Counted from the stretch's first letter, positions 9,901-17,992 are shown. The stretch: DNA of 64,000 bases from Pontiellaceae bacterium B1224 (GCA_029432815.1 JAROBA010000001.1:1-64000), one strand, 5' to 3'. The notes: generated by a model from the letters alone, not told the origin. Program-made: numbers and translations.

Positions 9901-10665
9901 CCGAATCCATGGGGACTCTACGACATGCATGGCAACGTGGCCGAATGGACGCGGACATCCTATGAACCCTATCCTTACAGCGAGACCGATGGCCGCAATG
10001 ATCTGTCGTTGGGTGACCGCAAAACGGTGCGCGGCGGCTCCTGGCGCGACCGGCCGAAAAGAGCAACCTCCTCCTGCCGTCTCATGTATGCCCCGTTCCA
10101 AAAGGTTTACAACGTCGGATTCCGGGTGGTTTTGGAATACGCCTCCGAAGCGGAATTGGATGCCGACTTTTCCTCGTGGAAGATGGCTTCCGGGAAAAGA
10201 GCTCCGACAGCAGGTAAAAGTCGTAAGCCACGAATGCCCGAACAAGGCGGCTCGCTCGCTTCCGCCACCATCACAGCATCCCGGCCGATGGACGGGCGGG
10301 AGGGTCTTTGGATGCTTATCGACGGAGATCACTACACCAAATGGTACGACTCGGGGTTTGAAGCGTCGATGTGGATCCAGATCCAGCTCGAGGGCGGTGC
10401 TAAGGAAACATGTTCTTCATACACCATGGTATCCGGAAACGATGTGCCCGGGCGCGATCCCAAAGGGTGGGAGCTGCATGGCTCCAAAGACAATGGCAAG
10501 AGCTGGACGCTGCTGGATAAAAGATCCAATGAAATATTTAAGGATCGCCTGGAGGTTCGCGAGTTTCCCATTGCAGCTCCGGCTCCGTACAATGCCTATA
10601 AATTGGTGATAACTGATTGCACCAAAGGGGTTCAGTTGTCTGAGATTGAGCTGAATTTTGAATAG
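6958..10665 (+). CDS. giant HzsA-related cytochrome fused to FGE-like and discoidin-like domains
   Basis: A 1235-residue exported protein (signal peptide to about residue 27). Order of parts: helical N-terminus; TolB-like propeller related to the protein at 2580; haem c motifs CVGCH at 567-571 and 619-623; a formylglycine-generating-enzyme (SUMF1) fold at about 797-1063 with EITNEQ, LPTEAQWEWAARAG and MHGNVAEW; and an F5/8 type C-like domain at about 1095-1235. The FGE-like part shows RGGSWRDRPKRATSSC, so it lacks the CxxxxC copper-site pair of active enzymes and is probably not a sulfatase activator. The tail may bind carbohydrate. A copy of the palindrome (9004) is read as FQILE. Confidence 0.8.
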   Translation: MNRFLKFQFFAAILVAAPLLMSGDATAAKEKRNKDHADAEQVFPVSKVIEDARLAIEFLGKKHQSYKAKDYLKKLTALETAGAPFEKIDELRYEALVLNNPEVDFDKILFRSSQSDRFPSNWQGNSTLLRRGGKESKPRFGDEFRVLDLNSKAIKTLYRPTEEREALMDICLDYSGGKFLYSGIDLDSNTFQVYEMNLAGGRPRRITPILPEIDNYNGIYLPNGKILFCSTASLNSVPCVGGSDYVGTLYEIDADGRNMKQVCFDQENDWYPWVKETGRVMYSRWEYTDNSHYFTRILLEMNPDGTGNRSIYGSNSYWPNTLFYAKQIPGHTSKFSAIVSGHHGTARAGELIIFDQSKGDFEANGALQRIPGRGEKVEPVIIDNYMKGKWPRFLHPYPLSENFFLVSGQMRDKGPWALYLVDTFDNMVQLGESEDYMFEPVPIKVRKVPPVIPDRRRPDAKNGMLYIQDIYEGPGLEGLPRDTVAGLRLFTYGYAYRLSGSHDALAIEGAWDTKRILGTVPIEEDGSVMVTVPHSRPISIQPIDKDGRALQVMRSWTVAQQGEVVSCVGCHEPSNTSPLSRPALASRKAPQNLRPWTQEEMPYGFGFKREVQPVLDRYCVGCHNGSTPDRPDFKDISEVQFGRKTRFGKSYMALHPYVRRPGPESNLHMLNPMEYHTSTSPLFQILEKGHYGVEVDAASMRKLIEWVDLNVPYHASWTEVNDSEATQEIAELTVQYKKIFSGINDNIEWLPPLPKRPNFEKPARVPKPPTPLTLTGWPLGNRAAPERRTLSFGGQSLDFVKIPAGKYVMGSVTGAPDEYPQTVVEIKKPFLMSTTEITNEQLQQFLPDHDSQFIDQQWKDHIYAGYPANEPEMPAVRVSWNDALAFTQQLSEKVGRRVTLPTEAQWEWAARAGSDQPFFFGDSGFEKYANLADRSIGLLAVRGVNPKPVAERSRTPLNNFVPRDESFDDGQMVPSGTAQYAPNPWGLYDMHGNVAEWTRTSYEPYPYSETDGRNDLSLGDRKTVRGGSWRDRPKRATSSCRLMYAPFQKVYNVGFRVVLEYASEAELDADFSSWKMASGKRAPTAGKSRKPRMPEQGGSLASATITASRPMDGREGLWMLIDGDHYTKWYDSGFEASMWIQIQLEGGAKETCSSYTMVSGNDVPGRDPKGWELHGSKDNGKSWTLLDKRSNEIFKDRLEVREFPIAAPAPYNAYKLVITDCTKGVQLSEIELNFE

Positions 10666-10743
10666 TTCGCGACCTGATTTATTCAGCGTCGGACTCGCAA
10701 ACCGAACCTTGTTAATTAAGGGACTTTTACCTAATTTGGACCT

Positions 10744-12531
10744 ATGAAGTTTTTATATATGTACATAGCACTGTTTTCGATCCTTTCGGCAGGCATCGCC
10801 CAAACATACCTATCTCCGGCTGATCTCGACTTTTCACCTGAAAGGAAAAGCATCTACATCACAGCCACATCCGGCAAACAGCTGCTGGTATTCGATATGC
10901 CCTCCAAAAAGGTCACTTCATCCATTCCGCTGCCCGGAGAACCAACGGGCACCGTTTTTTCCAATCATGGGAAAACACTGTTCGTGACTGGCGGCGGACA
11001 CGAAGGGCGAATCTGGAAAGTGGAAAACGATGCTGTGGTCGGCGAATTCAAAACGGGGCACACCCCTACCGCACCGGTCCTTTCGCCGGATGGGAAAACA
11101 CTCTACGTCTGCAATCAGTTTGATAATGATGTTTCGTTCATCAATTTGAAAACCGGCGTAACCGAGGCGCGCGTAGCGACGGTGCGGGAACCGAATGCCG
11201 CAGACATCACACCCGATGGAAATACCCTATTCATTGCCAACCTGATTCCGGCCGGTCGGGCCGATGGGAATTATATTGCATCCGCAATAACGGCAATTAA
11301 TACCCAGACCCGAAAATCTTCCAGCATCCCTTTAATTAATGGCGCCGAGGGAGTACGCGGCATCAAGGTATCGCCCGATGGGAACTATGTTTTTGCCACG
11401 CATCGGGTTGCACGCTATCTCGTACCTACCTCGCAGCTGGAACGCGGGTGGGTTTCCACGGATGCCCTCAGCATCATTCGGGTGAAAGACCACAAGCTGA
11501 TCTATACGGTACTGCTTGATGATATCGACCAGGGCTTTACCAATCCCTGGGCCATCGATTTTTCCAATGATGGGAAAACTATGATCATCTCATCTGCCGG
11601 AAATCATGAAATCAGCCTGATCGACTATCCGGCCATGATGAAGAAAGTCGCGGCAAACGTCTCGGATTCCAACGAGATGGAATCAAGCAGCCTCTCTTTC
11701 CTTTCCGGAATCCGTAAGCGGATCAAGCTTGAAGGTAACGGACCGCGTTCACTCGTGGTCGATGGAGACCTTATCTTCATCGCCCACTACTATTCCGATT
11801 CGCTGGAAGTGATCCGCATGATGAAGGACGGCAACACCAGGAGCAGTTCCTTTGCTCTTAATTCCAAACAGCCCATGACCCAGGAGCGGTTGGGCGAAAT
11901 CTATTTTAATGATGCGGCTCTCTGTTTCCAGAACTGGCTCAGTTGTGCCACGTGTCATCCGGATGCCCGCACCGACGGACTGAACTGGGATCTGCTCAAT
12001 GACGGAATCGGCAATCCGAAAAATGCCAAATCCATGCTGCTCGCGCATAAAACCCCGCGTGCAATGTGGCTGGGCGTGAGGGACGATGCCTATGTCGGGG
12101 TGCGCGCCGGCATCCAGCACATTCAGTTCGCGGTGCGTCCCCCAGAAGATGCAGAGGCTATCGATGCGTATCTGAAAAGCCTTGAGCCGATCCCCAGCCC
12201 GTATTTAGAAAATGGAGAACTGAGCAGGGCCGCGCAGCGGGGAAGAGCAATCTTCGAATCCATAGGCTGCGTCCGTTGCCATCCCTCGCCATTATTCACC
12301 GATCTGCAAATGTATGACATCGGCACCACAACGGGATCGGACGAAGGGCTTCCCGTGGATGTCCCGCAGCTCATAGAGGTCTGGCGTACCGCGCCCTATA
12401 TGCACGACGGCCGCGCCGCCACAATGCTCGAGGTTTTTAATATCCACAAACACGGAAACAGGCATGGTGGAATTGACGGGCTTTCCCCGGAACAGCTCGA
12501 CGATCTGGTGGAATATGTTCTTTCGCTTTAG
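10744..12531 (+). CDS. secreted beta-propeller dihaem cytochrome
   Basis: A 595-residue protein with a signal peptide (to about residue 19), an N-terminal YVTN-type propeller (SPDGKTLYVCNQFDNDVSFI, TPDGNTLFIANL) and a C-terminal cytochrome part with CATCH at 401-405 and CVRCH at 509-513. The second half, including the MHDGRAATMLEVFN segment, resembles MauG/dihaem peroxidase-like proteins often paired with propellers. It sits 78 bases after the giant cytochrome on the same strand, and the run of same-strand genes ends here. A periplasmic electron carrier or peroxidase for the system is plausible; the partner is not determinable. Confidence 0.82.
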   Translation: MKFLYMYIALFSILSAGIAQTYLSPADLDFSPERKSIYITATSGKQLLVFDMPSKKVTSSIPLPGEPTGTVFSNHGKTLFVTGGGHEGRIWKVENDAVVGEFKTGHTPTAPVLSPDGKTLYVCNQFDNDVSFINLKTGVTEARVATVREPNAADITPDGNTLFIANLIPAGRADGNYIASAITAINTQTRKSSSIPLINGAEGVRGIKVSPDGNYVFATHRVARYLVPTSQLERGWVSTDALSIIRVKDHKLIYTVLLDDIDQGFTNPWAIDFSNDGKTMIISSAGNHEISLIDYPAMMKKVAANVSDSNEMESSSLSFLSGIRKRIKLEGNGPRSLVVDGDLIFIAHYYSDSLEVIRMMKDGNTRSSSFALNSKQPMTQERLGEIYFNDAALCFQNWLSCATCHPDARTDGLNWDLLNDGIGNPKNAKSMLLAHKTPRAMWLGVRDDAYVGVRAGIQHIQFAVRPPEDAEAIDAYLKSLEPIPSPYLENGELSRAAQRGRAIFESIGCVRCHPSPLFTDLQMYDIGTTTGSDEGLPVDVPQLIEVWRTAPYMHDGRAATMLEVFNIHKHGNRHGGIDGLSPEQLDDLVEYVLSL

Positions 12532-12538
12532 AAGTTGA

Positions 12539-13699
12539 TCACTTCTGCTTAGAATCGTTAAGTGCACGAATTTCCTTTTCCAGCACGCGGGCTCGTCTAT
12601 GCCCACGCACCTTATCGTCGACGGAAAACATCGGTTCCACAATTTCTTTCCACTTCGGCTCGTTGTGATGGTCCGCAATGATGGCCCACGCATAGGATTC
12701 GCCGGGATCGACCTCAACACCAAGCCCCTTTCCGCAGGCGTGTACCATGCGAACCTGGGCATCAACACTTCCTTTCATCGCAGGCTTGAGCGCCCATTTT
12801 GTTGATTCTGCCTGATTGGTTTCAACCCCGTCGCCGAATGCGAAGGCATACATTAAGAATTTCTGTGATTCGACGTCGCCGCTTTCCGCCGCCAATGAAA
12901 ACCATTTCACAGCTTCTTTATGGTCCTCTTTAACCCCATGCCCGCCCGCGTAGCTTCGGGCCATCTCGACCTGTGCCGGAACATGGCCGTGCTCCGCCGC
13001 ACATAAGCCCCATTTCAGTGCGAGTTCTGAACTGGAATCAACGCCCTCTCCTCGCGCATAAAAACCAGCTAACGCATACTCCGCAACAGGATGTCCCTGA
13101 CCGGCGGCTTTTCCCATCCAGTAAGCGGCTTTTTTCATATCTACTGCCACGCCCTTTCCATTGACGAAGCAAAAGGCCAATGCCATTTGAGCATCTGCGA
13201 ATCCCTTTGCTGCAGATTTCTCCAGACAGGCGACGCCTTTCTCCGGGTTCACGTAATGATGTGTTCCTTCCAGATATAATCCGGCCAGCGCAAACTCGGC
13301 AAATGCGTCCCCATCAGCAGCTCCTTTTGAGAGCAAGCAATAGGCCTCGGCGGCGTCCGGAGTCAGGCCTAGATCACCATTCAGATAGGCCATGCCCAGC
13401 ATGGACTGAGCATAGACATAGCCCTGCTCCGCCGACTTCATCATCCAGTTCAATGCGAGTGCATCGTCCTTTTCAAACACTTTTCCTTCCATATGTCCGT
13501 AGGCGATAAAGAATTGAGCCTCTGCATCACCGTCTTCTGCGGCTTTCTGATAAGCCGTGACAGTCCCCTGGGGTCCTAACCGTTCGATGGACTCTTGCAC
13601 GCGCAGCGCGGCGGGACCGCGCTCCGCCCATGAATATGACAGCGAGGGGGTATTCCCCGCGGCAATAGATGCGGATACCCAAAGAATGATAACACTCAT
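12539..13699 (-). CDS. Sel1-like repeat protein, exported
   Basis: A 386-residue protein made mostly of Sel1-type (TPR-like) helical repeats of about 36 residues, with recurring A-x-x-G-x-x-x-A-Q and Y-x-x-G-x-G-V signatures (for example MLGMAYLNGDLGL and YALAGFYARGEGV). I chose ATG 13699 because a GGAG lies just upstream and the product then begins with a short hydrophobic export signal; the frame extends upstream to 13747. Sel1 repeats usually mediate protein-protein contacts. The gene is convergent with the cytochrome gene (7-base gap) and divergent from efpL. Function unknown. Confidence 0.8.
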   Translation of the reverse strand: MSVIILWVSASIAAGNTPSLSYSWAERGPAALRVQESIERLGPQGTVTAYQKAAEDGDAEAQFFIAYGHMEGKVFEKDDALALNWMMKSAEQGYVYAQSMLGMAYLNGDLGLTPDAAEAYCLLSKGAADGDAFAEFALAGLYLEGTHHYVNPEKGVACLEKSAAKGFADAQMALAFCFVNGKGVAVDMKKAAYWMGKAAGQGHPVAEYALAGFYARGEGVDSSSELALKWGLCAAEHGHVPAQVEMARSYAGGHGVKEDHKEAVKWFSLAAESGDVESQKFLMYAFAFGDGVETNQAESTKWALKPAMKGSVDAQVRMVHACGKGLGVEVDPGESYAWAIIADHHNEPKWKEIVEPMFSVDDKVRGHRRARVLEKEIRALNDSKQK

Positions 13700-13752
13700 G
13701 ACTCCATTTGTTTTTATGACGTATTCCCCCATGATTCTTGCAATCAATCCGC

Positions 13753-13781
13753 TTGATTAATCCAAGTCCATTAGAGATATT
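13753..13781 (+). promoter_or_regulatory. candidate sigma-70-type promoter for efpL
   Basis: TTGATT, a 17-base spacer and GATATT stand 28 bases before the efpL start codon, in the region between divergent genes. The spacing is ideal but the -10 is poor, so this is a weak call. Confidence 0.3.
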
Positions 13782-13808
13782 CCGCCCTTTCCATTCAAGG
13801 AGTATTTT

Positions 13809-14375
13809 ATGATCAAAGCATGTGAATTGAAGAAGTCGTCCGTCATCGACATCGACGGCACCCCGCACATTATTCAAAACATCACGCAGCAGTCGCCCAC
13901 CGCGCGCGGCGGCGGCACCATTTATAAGGTTCGTTTCCGAAATGTTTCGACCAACCAGAAAGTCGATCAGACCTACCGCAGTGAAGATCCGCTGCAGGAA
14001 GCAACCTACGACAAAAGCGAAGTTCAATACCTTTACAAAGACGGCGACCGCTTTACTTTCATGGACCTTGAAAGCTACGAACAGTTCGAACTGATGGAAG
14101 AGGACATCGAAGATTTGCTCCCCTTCCTGATTGAAGACATGGAAGGCATTATCGCGCTCGTTTCCGAAGGTCGTGTGTTGACTCTGCAGATGCCCGACAC
14201 GATTGATCTGGAAATCGTTGAATGCCCCCCCGCCATGAAAGGCGCCTCGGCGACTTCGCGCACAAAGCCGGCGACGCTCACCACGGGCCTCATCGTTCAG
14301 GTTCCTGAATACATTGCCCCGGGTGAAGTGGTTCGGGTTGATACCCGCGATCGGAAGTTCCTTTCCCGCGCCTAA
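13809..14375 (+). CDS. efpL: elongation factor P-like protein EfpL (YeiP)
   Basis: An EF-P paralogue that binds ribosomes stalled on proline-rich and some other motifs. The 188-residue length and three-beta-barrel layout match the family. The N-terminal loop reads QSPTARGGGTIY, with Arg33 at the tip, as in the YeiP/EfpL subgroup, rather than the modifiable lysine of canonical EF-P. The C-terminal KGASATSRTKPATLTTGL and VPEYIAPGE segments are nearly identical to the enterobacterial protein. AAGGAG precedes the start. No EF-P modification enzyme is nearby, as expected for the unmodified arginine form. Confidence 0.93.
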   Translation: MIKACELKKSSVIDIDGTPHIIQNITQQSPTARGGGTIYKVRFRNVSTNQKVDQTYRSEDPLQEATYDKSEVQYLYKDGDRFTFMDLESYEQFELMEEDIEDLLPFLIEDMEGIIALVSEGRVLTLQMPDTIDLEIVECPPAMKGASATSRTKPATLTTGLIVQVPEYIAPGEVVRVDTRDRKFLSRA

Positions 14376-14385
14376 AAAAAAATTC

Positions 14386-14452
14386 CGCCATGAAAGTGCG
14401 CAAAGAACACAGAGCCTTGGACTTTGTTTTCTTTGCGCTCTTTTGTGGCCAA
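14386..14452. repeat. intergenic palindromic element, GCGCAAAGAACA type
   Basis: Inverted arms around GCGCAAAGAACA and TTTTCTTTGCGC flank a short centre between efpL and the dus gene. Related AAGGCAC/AACACTAAG-type arms occur at 24733-24806 and 34340-34388, suggesting a dispersed REP- or MITE-like family. Confidence 0.55.
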
Positions 14453-14457
14453 CACTT

Positions 14458-15423
14458 ATGAGCTTCAACTCTCCCGTTTTGATATTGGCGCCGATGCGCG
14501 GCATTACGACGATGCACTATCGTCAGGCCTTCGTGCGCCACTTCCAGGGATTGGATATCGAGATGGCGCCGTTCATCCCGACGGTCAACGCCGAACGGAT
14601 CAATCCGAAACTGCTGAAGGATGTGCTCCCGGAAAACAACTCCGGCCTCCCACTGATTCCGCAGGTGATCGGGAATAATGCAGACGACTTCGTGCAGATG
14701 AATATCGCTCTCCACGATCTGGGCTATACCGAAGTCAACTGGAACCTGGGCTGTCCGCATAAACCGATCCGTAAAAAACGGCGGGGCTCCGGTTTACTGC
14801 CCTATCCCGACACCGTTGATACCATTCTCGATCAGGTCTGTGAGCGCAGCCCCGTTAAAATTTCCGTAAAAGTCCGGTTAGGCGTTTCCGACAAATCGGA
14901 ACTGATGAAGCTGATTCCTGTGCTGAACAAGTATCCGCTTAGCGAAGTCATTATTCATCCCAGAACCGCCGAACAAATGTATGACGGCACCGTCGATCTG
15001 GATGCCTTTGAAGAAGCTTTCCAGATCTTGGAACAAACCGTTTGCTATAATGGCGACATCAATGACCTCGCCTTTTTCCAATCCTTGGAAAAACGTTTTC
15101 CAACTATTGGAAGATTCATGTTCGGCCGCGGTTTGCTGGCCAATCCATTTCTTTGTGAGGAAATCAAATCCCCACATTTGCGCAAGTGTGCGGATCCCAT
15201 TCAGCGTATCGAGCAGTTTCACAACGATTTGCTTTCGCGCTATGAAGCAGTCCTGCATGGCGAACATCCAGTCCTTGGAAAAATGAAGGAGTTCTGGACC
15301 TACCAAACTCAGCACCTTTCCAATGGCCATCAGCTGTTCAAAAAACTTAAAAAAGCGCAACGACTGGGCAACTACAAAGATATTGTTTCCGAATTTCTGG
15401 CCGAAGCAGAGTGGACCGCCTGA
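14458..15423 (+). CDS. tRNA-dihydrouridine synthase
   Basis: A flavoenzyme that reduces uridine to dihydrouridine in tRNA D-loops. The 321-residue protein has the TIM-barrel Dus fold: LAPMRGITT for FMN binding, the catalytic Cys99 in NWNLGCPHKP, and IIHPRTAEQMYDG. The basic KPIRKKRRGSG after the cysteine is the expected tRNA contact. Start 14458 is directly downstream of the palindromic element and has no clear ribosome site; the frame is open further upstream. Four palindrome copies or near-copies lie in it: 14542 (near), 15019 (FQILE), 15076 (FQSLE) and 15098 (read as PTIG), plus a near-copy at 15266. Dus subtype cannot be decided. Confidence 0.9.
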   Translation: MSFNSPVLILAPMRGITTMHYRQAFVRHFQGLDIEMAPFIPTVNAERINPKLLKDVLPENNSGLPLIPQVIGNNADDFVQMNIALHDLGYTEVNWNLGCPHKPIRKKRRGSGLLPYPDTVDTILDQVCERSPVKISVKVRLGVSDKSELMKLIPVLNKYPLSEVIIHPRTAEQMYDGTVDLDAFEEAFQILEQTVCYNGDINDLAFFQSLEKRFPTIGRFMFGRGLLANPFLCEEIKSPHLRKCADPIQRIEQFHNDLLSRYEAVLHGEHPVLGKMKEFWTYQTQHLSNGHQLFKKLKKAQRLGNYKDIVSEFLAEAEWTA

Positions 15424-15464
15424 TTTCGCTTTATCATTCCTGACCGCTTCTGCATACTTTCTCG

Positions 15465-16334
15465 ATGAAAAAAATTGGACTGGCATTAGGAGGCGGCGGC
15501 GCAAAAGGTTTTGCGCATATTCCGATTCTTGAAGTATTCGACGAACTGGGCATCAAACCTTCCTATATCACCGGAACCAGCATCGGCGGCATTCTGGGTG
15601 CACTTTATGCAGCGAACCATTCCGCAAAAGATATTGCCGATATGATCAACGATCTCATCGTTAAACCCCGGAAATCTTCCCTGAAGGATTTTTTCCGCAA
15701 CAAGGATCGCTTTAAATTTCTACAGCTCATGGATCCTCAGCTGAGTCTCAAACCCAAAGGGTTGATCAAAGGCGACAAACTGCTGAGCTTTCTTTATGAG
15801 CAGTTGGAAATCGATACCTTTGAAGGGCTGAATATCCCGCTCAAAGTAGTCGCAACCGATTTCTGGCGAAAAGAACAGGTGGTGCTGGACCAGGGCGAGC
15901 TGCTTACCGCTTTGCGCGCCACGATGGCCATTCCCTATATCTTCACACCGGTCATTGTCGACGATCGCGTGCTGGTGGACGGCGGTCTGGTGAACATTGT
16001 TCCGCACGATCTGCTCAGTCCTGAATGCGATATACGAATTGCCGTCGATATCATGGGCGAGAATACTGTATCAAAAACAAAAATCCCTTCCCCGTTCGAT
16101 GCCATGTTTAATACATTGGATGTGTTACAGGATGCTTTAGCTAATGAAAAACGTGCAAACCATCCGGTCGATATATACCTGCAACCGCCTATCACTGATA
16201 TTCAAATGATTGACTTCCACAAAGCCGAGCTTATTTACAAACAGGGGGTGCAGATTAAAGATACCTTTAAACGGCAGTTGGAAAAACTGTTGGAAGAAAG
16301 ATCTTTGATGGACCAACTGTTCCGGAAAAAATAA
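15465..16334 (+). CDS. patatin-like phospholipase (RssA type)
   Basis: A 289-residue serine acyl hydrolase of the bacterial patatin family. Visible motifs are the oxyanion-hole GGGGAKG (9-15), nucleophile Ser39 in GTSIGG and the dyad aspartate Asp172 in VDGG. No signal peptide is present, so it is cytoplasmic or membrane-peripheral. It starts 41 bases after the dus gene and is followed at a one-base gap by a NYN-domain gene, suggesting a small operon. Lipase or phospholipase activity is known for the family; the substrate is not predictable. Confidence 0.88.
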   Translation: MKKIGLALGGGGAKGFAHIPILEVFDELGIKPSYITGTSIGGILGALYAANHSAKDIADMINDLIVKPRKSSLKDFFRNKDRFKFLQLMDPQLSLKPKGLIKGDKLLSFLYEQLEIDTFEGLNIPLKVVATDFWRKEQVVLDQGELLTALRATMAIPYIFTPVIVDDRVLVDGGLVNIVPHDLLSPECDIRIAVDIMGENTVSKTKIPSPFDAMFNTLDVLQDALANEKRANHPVDIYLQPPITDIQMIDFHKAELIYKQGVQIKDTFKRQLEKLLEERSLMDQLFRKK

Positions 16335-16335
16335 G

Positions 16336-16806
16336 ATGAAACCGATCTGGCTCATTATCGACGGCTACAATGTACTTCACGTAGTAGACGAACTCAAAAC
16401 GCTGCTGAACTCTGATATCGAGCTCGCACGGCATCGGCTCATTCGAACGATCGAAGGAACGGCCCTTCGGATGGCCAAACAAACCACGGTGGTTTTTGAT
16501 GGAAAAGAAGGGGGGCAGGACGCCGCTCTCACCTCCAAACATCTGGAGATCTATTATTCCCCGGGAAAGCACACCGCTGACACCATCATCGAACGCCTCG
16601 TGGCACGTTTTCCAACCCCTGGAAAAATTCTCGTCGTCACCTCCGACCGCGCCGAGGCGAATGCCGTACTTAGCGACGGTGCCCAGGTGATGTCATCTCA
16701 GGAATTTATAGCCCAATGCAAAATCGATGCCCGCCGAACCATTCCAAAACAAATGCGCCCCGGCGAAAAACCGAAGCTCGGCGATCTATTTCCCGACGGA
16801 ATTTAG
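16336..16806 (+). CDS. NYN-domain (YacP-like) ribonuclease
   Basis: A 156-residue protein beginning LIIDGYNVLH, the signature of YacP/NYN (PIN-like) nucleases, with further acidic residues in VVFDGKEGG and VVTSDRAEAN that would complete the metal site. The family includes B. subtilis Rae1, which cleaves ribosome-associated mRNA. It is coupled to the patatin gene. A palindrome copy (16610) is read as FPTPGK. A hairpin follows the stop. Confidence 0.85.
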   Translation: MKPIWLIIDGYNVLHVVDELKTLLNSDIELARHRLIRTIEGTALRMAKQTTVVFDGKEGGQDAALTSKHLEIYYSPGKHTADTIIERLVARFPTPGKILVVTSDRAEANAVLSDGAQVMSSQEFIAQCKIDARRTIPKQMRPGEKPKLGDLFPDGI

Positions 16807-16807
16807 T

Positions 16808-16829
16808 GGGCAGACGTTCCTGTCTGCCC
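16808..16829. terminator. GGGCAGAC hairpin between convergent genes
   Basis: Perfect arms GGGCAGAC and GTCTGCCC with a six-base loop, immediately after the NYN gene and before the converging PfkB gene. No T-run follows on either strand, so it may be an mRNA-end stabiliser rather than an intrinsic terminator. Confidence 0.45.
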
Positions 16830-16878
16830 TCGCCAGCAGGAGCGCAGACTGTAAAATCCAAGCCACAAAATATGGGCT

Positions 16879-17814
16879 TCACGATATACTATCTATAACA
16901 ACTTCGGCTTTGAACCGCGCCACATCTTCGGGTTTCAGATAGCCCGATAGCAGATTAAGCGCATTCGCCGCACCGCAGGCCATGCCCTGTTTAAGTCCAT
17001 CCGAAATATCCAGCCCCTCATTCAGCGCTACCGCCAAACCCGCCGTTACCGCATCGCCGCTGCCCACCGGGTTAATTGCTTCGATCTTCGGCGGATAAAG
17101 TTCCAGACATTGGAACGCATCCACATAAAACGCCGACTTGCTTCCGCGCGTAATTAAAACCGATTGCGCACCGCGTTGCATCAACTCCCGGCAGGCTGCC
17201 ATCAAATCCGATCCGCCGACCGTGGCCAGCAATTCCACATCATTAATTTTCACCACCGCCGGCTCGTGCTTCAGCGCCAAAAGCAATGGTTCACTCGGTG
17301 CATCAATAATCACCCGTCCGCCTCGGCCATGAACCAGCTCGCAAATATGAGCATAGGCCTCAACCGGCGCCCCCGCTGGCAGTTTTCCGGAGATGGGAAC
17401 CACCGCACCTGAAAGTTCCAACGATTGGAAAAGCTCCATCATCCTCTTCCAATCATTGGAAGAAATCGGCGGCATTTCCTCCACCAGCTCCGTCGTCTCC
17501 GGATTGCCCGATTCCACCAGTGTCTGACATATCCGCGTTTCTCCATCCACTTCAACATGCTGAAAGCCAACCCCCTCCGCTTCCAACATCTTTTCAAGCA
17601 ACCGACCGTTTGAGCCCCCGACAAATTCAACTAACGCGGCGGCATTTCCCAGCTGATGTACCATCCGAGCGGTGTTTGCGCCCTTCCCGCCAATACCTAC
17701 CGTGACCTTAACAGCCCGGTTTACTATTCCTTTTTCAACTTTTTTGAACTCGATAATGCGCTGCACACATGGTGTAAAGCCGCAACAGATAATGGGTTTT
17801 GATAATGTCTTCAT
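16879..17814 (-). CDS. PfkB-family sugar kinase (1-phosphofructokinase-like)
   Basis: A 311-residue carbohydrate kinase of the ribokinase/PfkB family. The N-terminal VGIGGKGANTARMVHQLG and the C-terminal NPVGSGDAVTAGLAVAL anion-hole and catalytic Asp segment are diagnostic. The VGIGGKGAN form is closer to hexose-phosphate kinases (FruK, LacC) than to ribokinase. No PTS or aldolase gene is adjacent, so the substrate is open. Three palindrome copies (17101 FQCLE, 17416 FQSLE, 17447 read as SNDWK) lie in it. Convergent with the NYN gene. Confidence 0.88.
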   Translation of the reverse strand: MKTLSKPIICCGFTPCVQRIIEFKKVEKGIVNRAVKVTVGIGGKGANTARMVHQLGNAAALVEFVGGSNGRLLEKMLEAEGVGFQHVEVDGETRICQTLVESGNPETTELVEEMPPISSNDWKRMMELFQSLELSGAVVPISGKLPAGAPVEAYAHICELVHGRGGRVIIDAPSEPLLLALKHEPAVVKINDVELLATVGGSDLMAACRELMQRGAQSVLITRGSKSAFYVDAFQCLELYPPKIEAINPVGSGDAVTAGLAVALNEGLDISDGLKQGMACGAANALNLLSGYLKPEDVARFKAEVVIDSIS

Positions 17815-17854
17815 AGGTCACTGACAATAACGTAATTTTTTCATAAATTCACAG

Positions 17855-17882
17855 TAGACAAACCAAAAAATTCCGGTACGTT
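17855..17882 (+). promoter_or_regulatory. candidate tRNA-Tyr promoter
   Basis: TAGACA, 16 bases, TACGTT, ending about 21 bases before the tRNA. The -35 fits better than the -10. Confidence 0.35.
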
Positions 17883-17903
17883 ATTCGCTCCTTTCGAGGA
17901 AAC

Positions 17904-17988
17904 GGTGGGATAGCGAAGTGGTTAAACGCAGCAGACTGTAAATCTGCCCTCTTTGAGTTCGATGGTTCGAATCCATCTCCCACCACCA
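17904..17988 (+). tRNA. tRNA-Tyr (GTA)
   Basis: Acceptor GGTGGGA pairs with TCCCACC, followed by discriminator A and an encoded CCA. The anticodon arm GCAGA-CTGTAAA-TCTGC gives anticodon GTA. The long variable arm and 85-base length fit a class II tyrosine tRNA, and the T-arm carries GGTTCGAATCC. An intrinsic terminator follows. Sequence beyond it includes a broken hsdM, so this tRNA may have served as an island integration site. Confidence 0.97.
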
Positions 17989-17992
17989 TCTT

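Noticed and set aside
2580-10665. Anammox hydrazine synthase from the HzsA-like proteins
   Set aside because: HzsA-related propeller-cytochromes occur widely in PVC bacteria, and no HzsB/C or hydroxylamine oxidoreductase gene is in the window.
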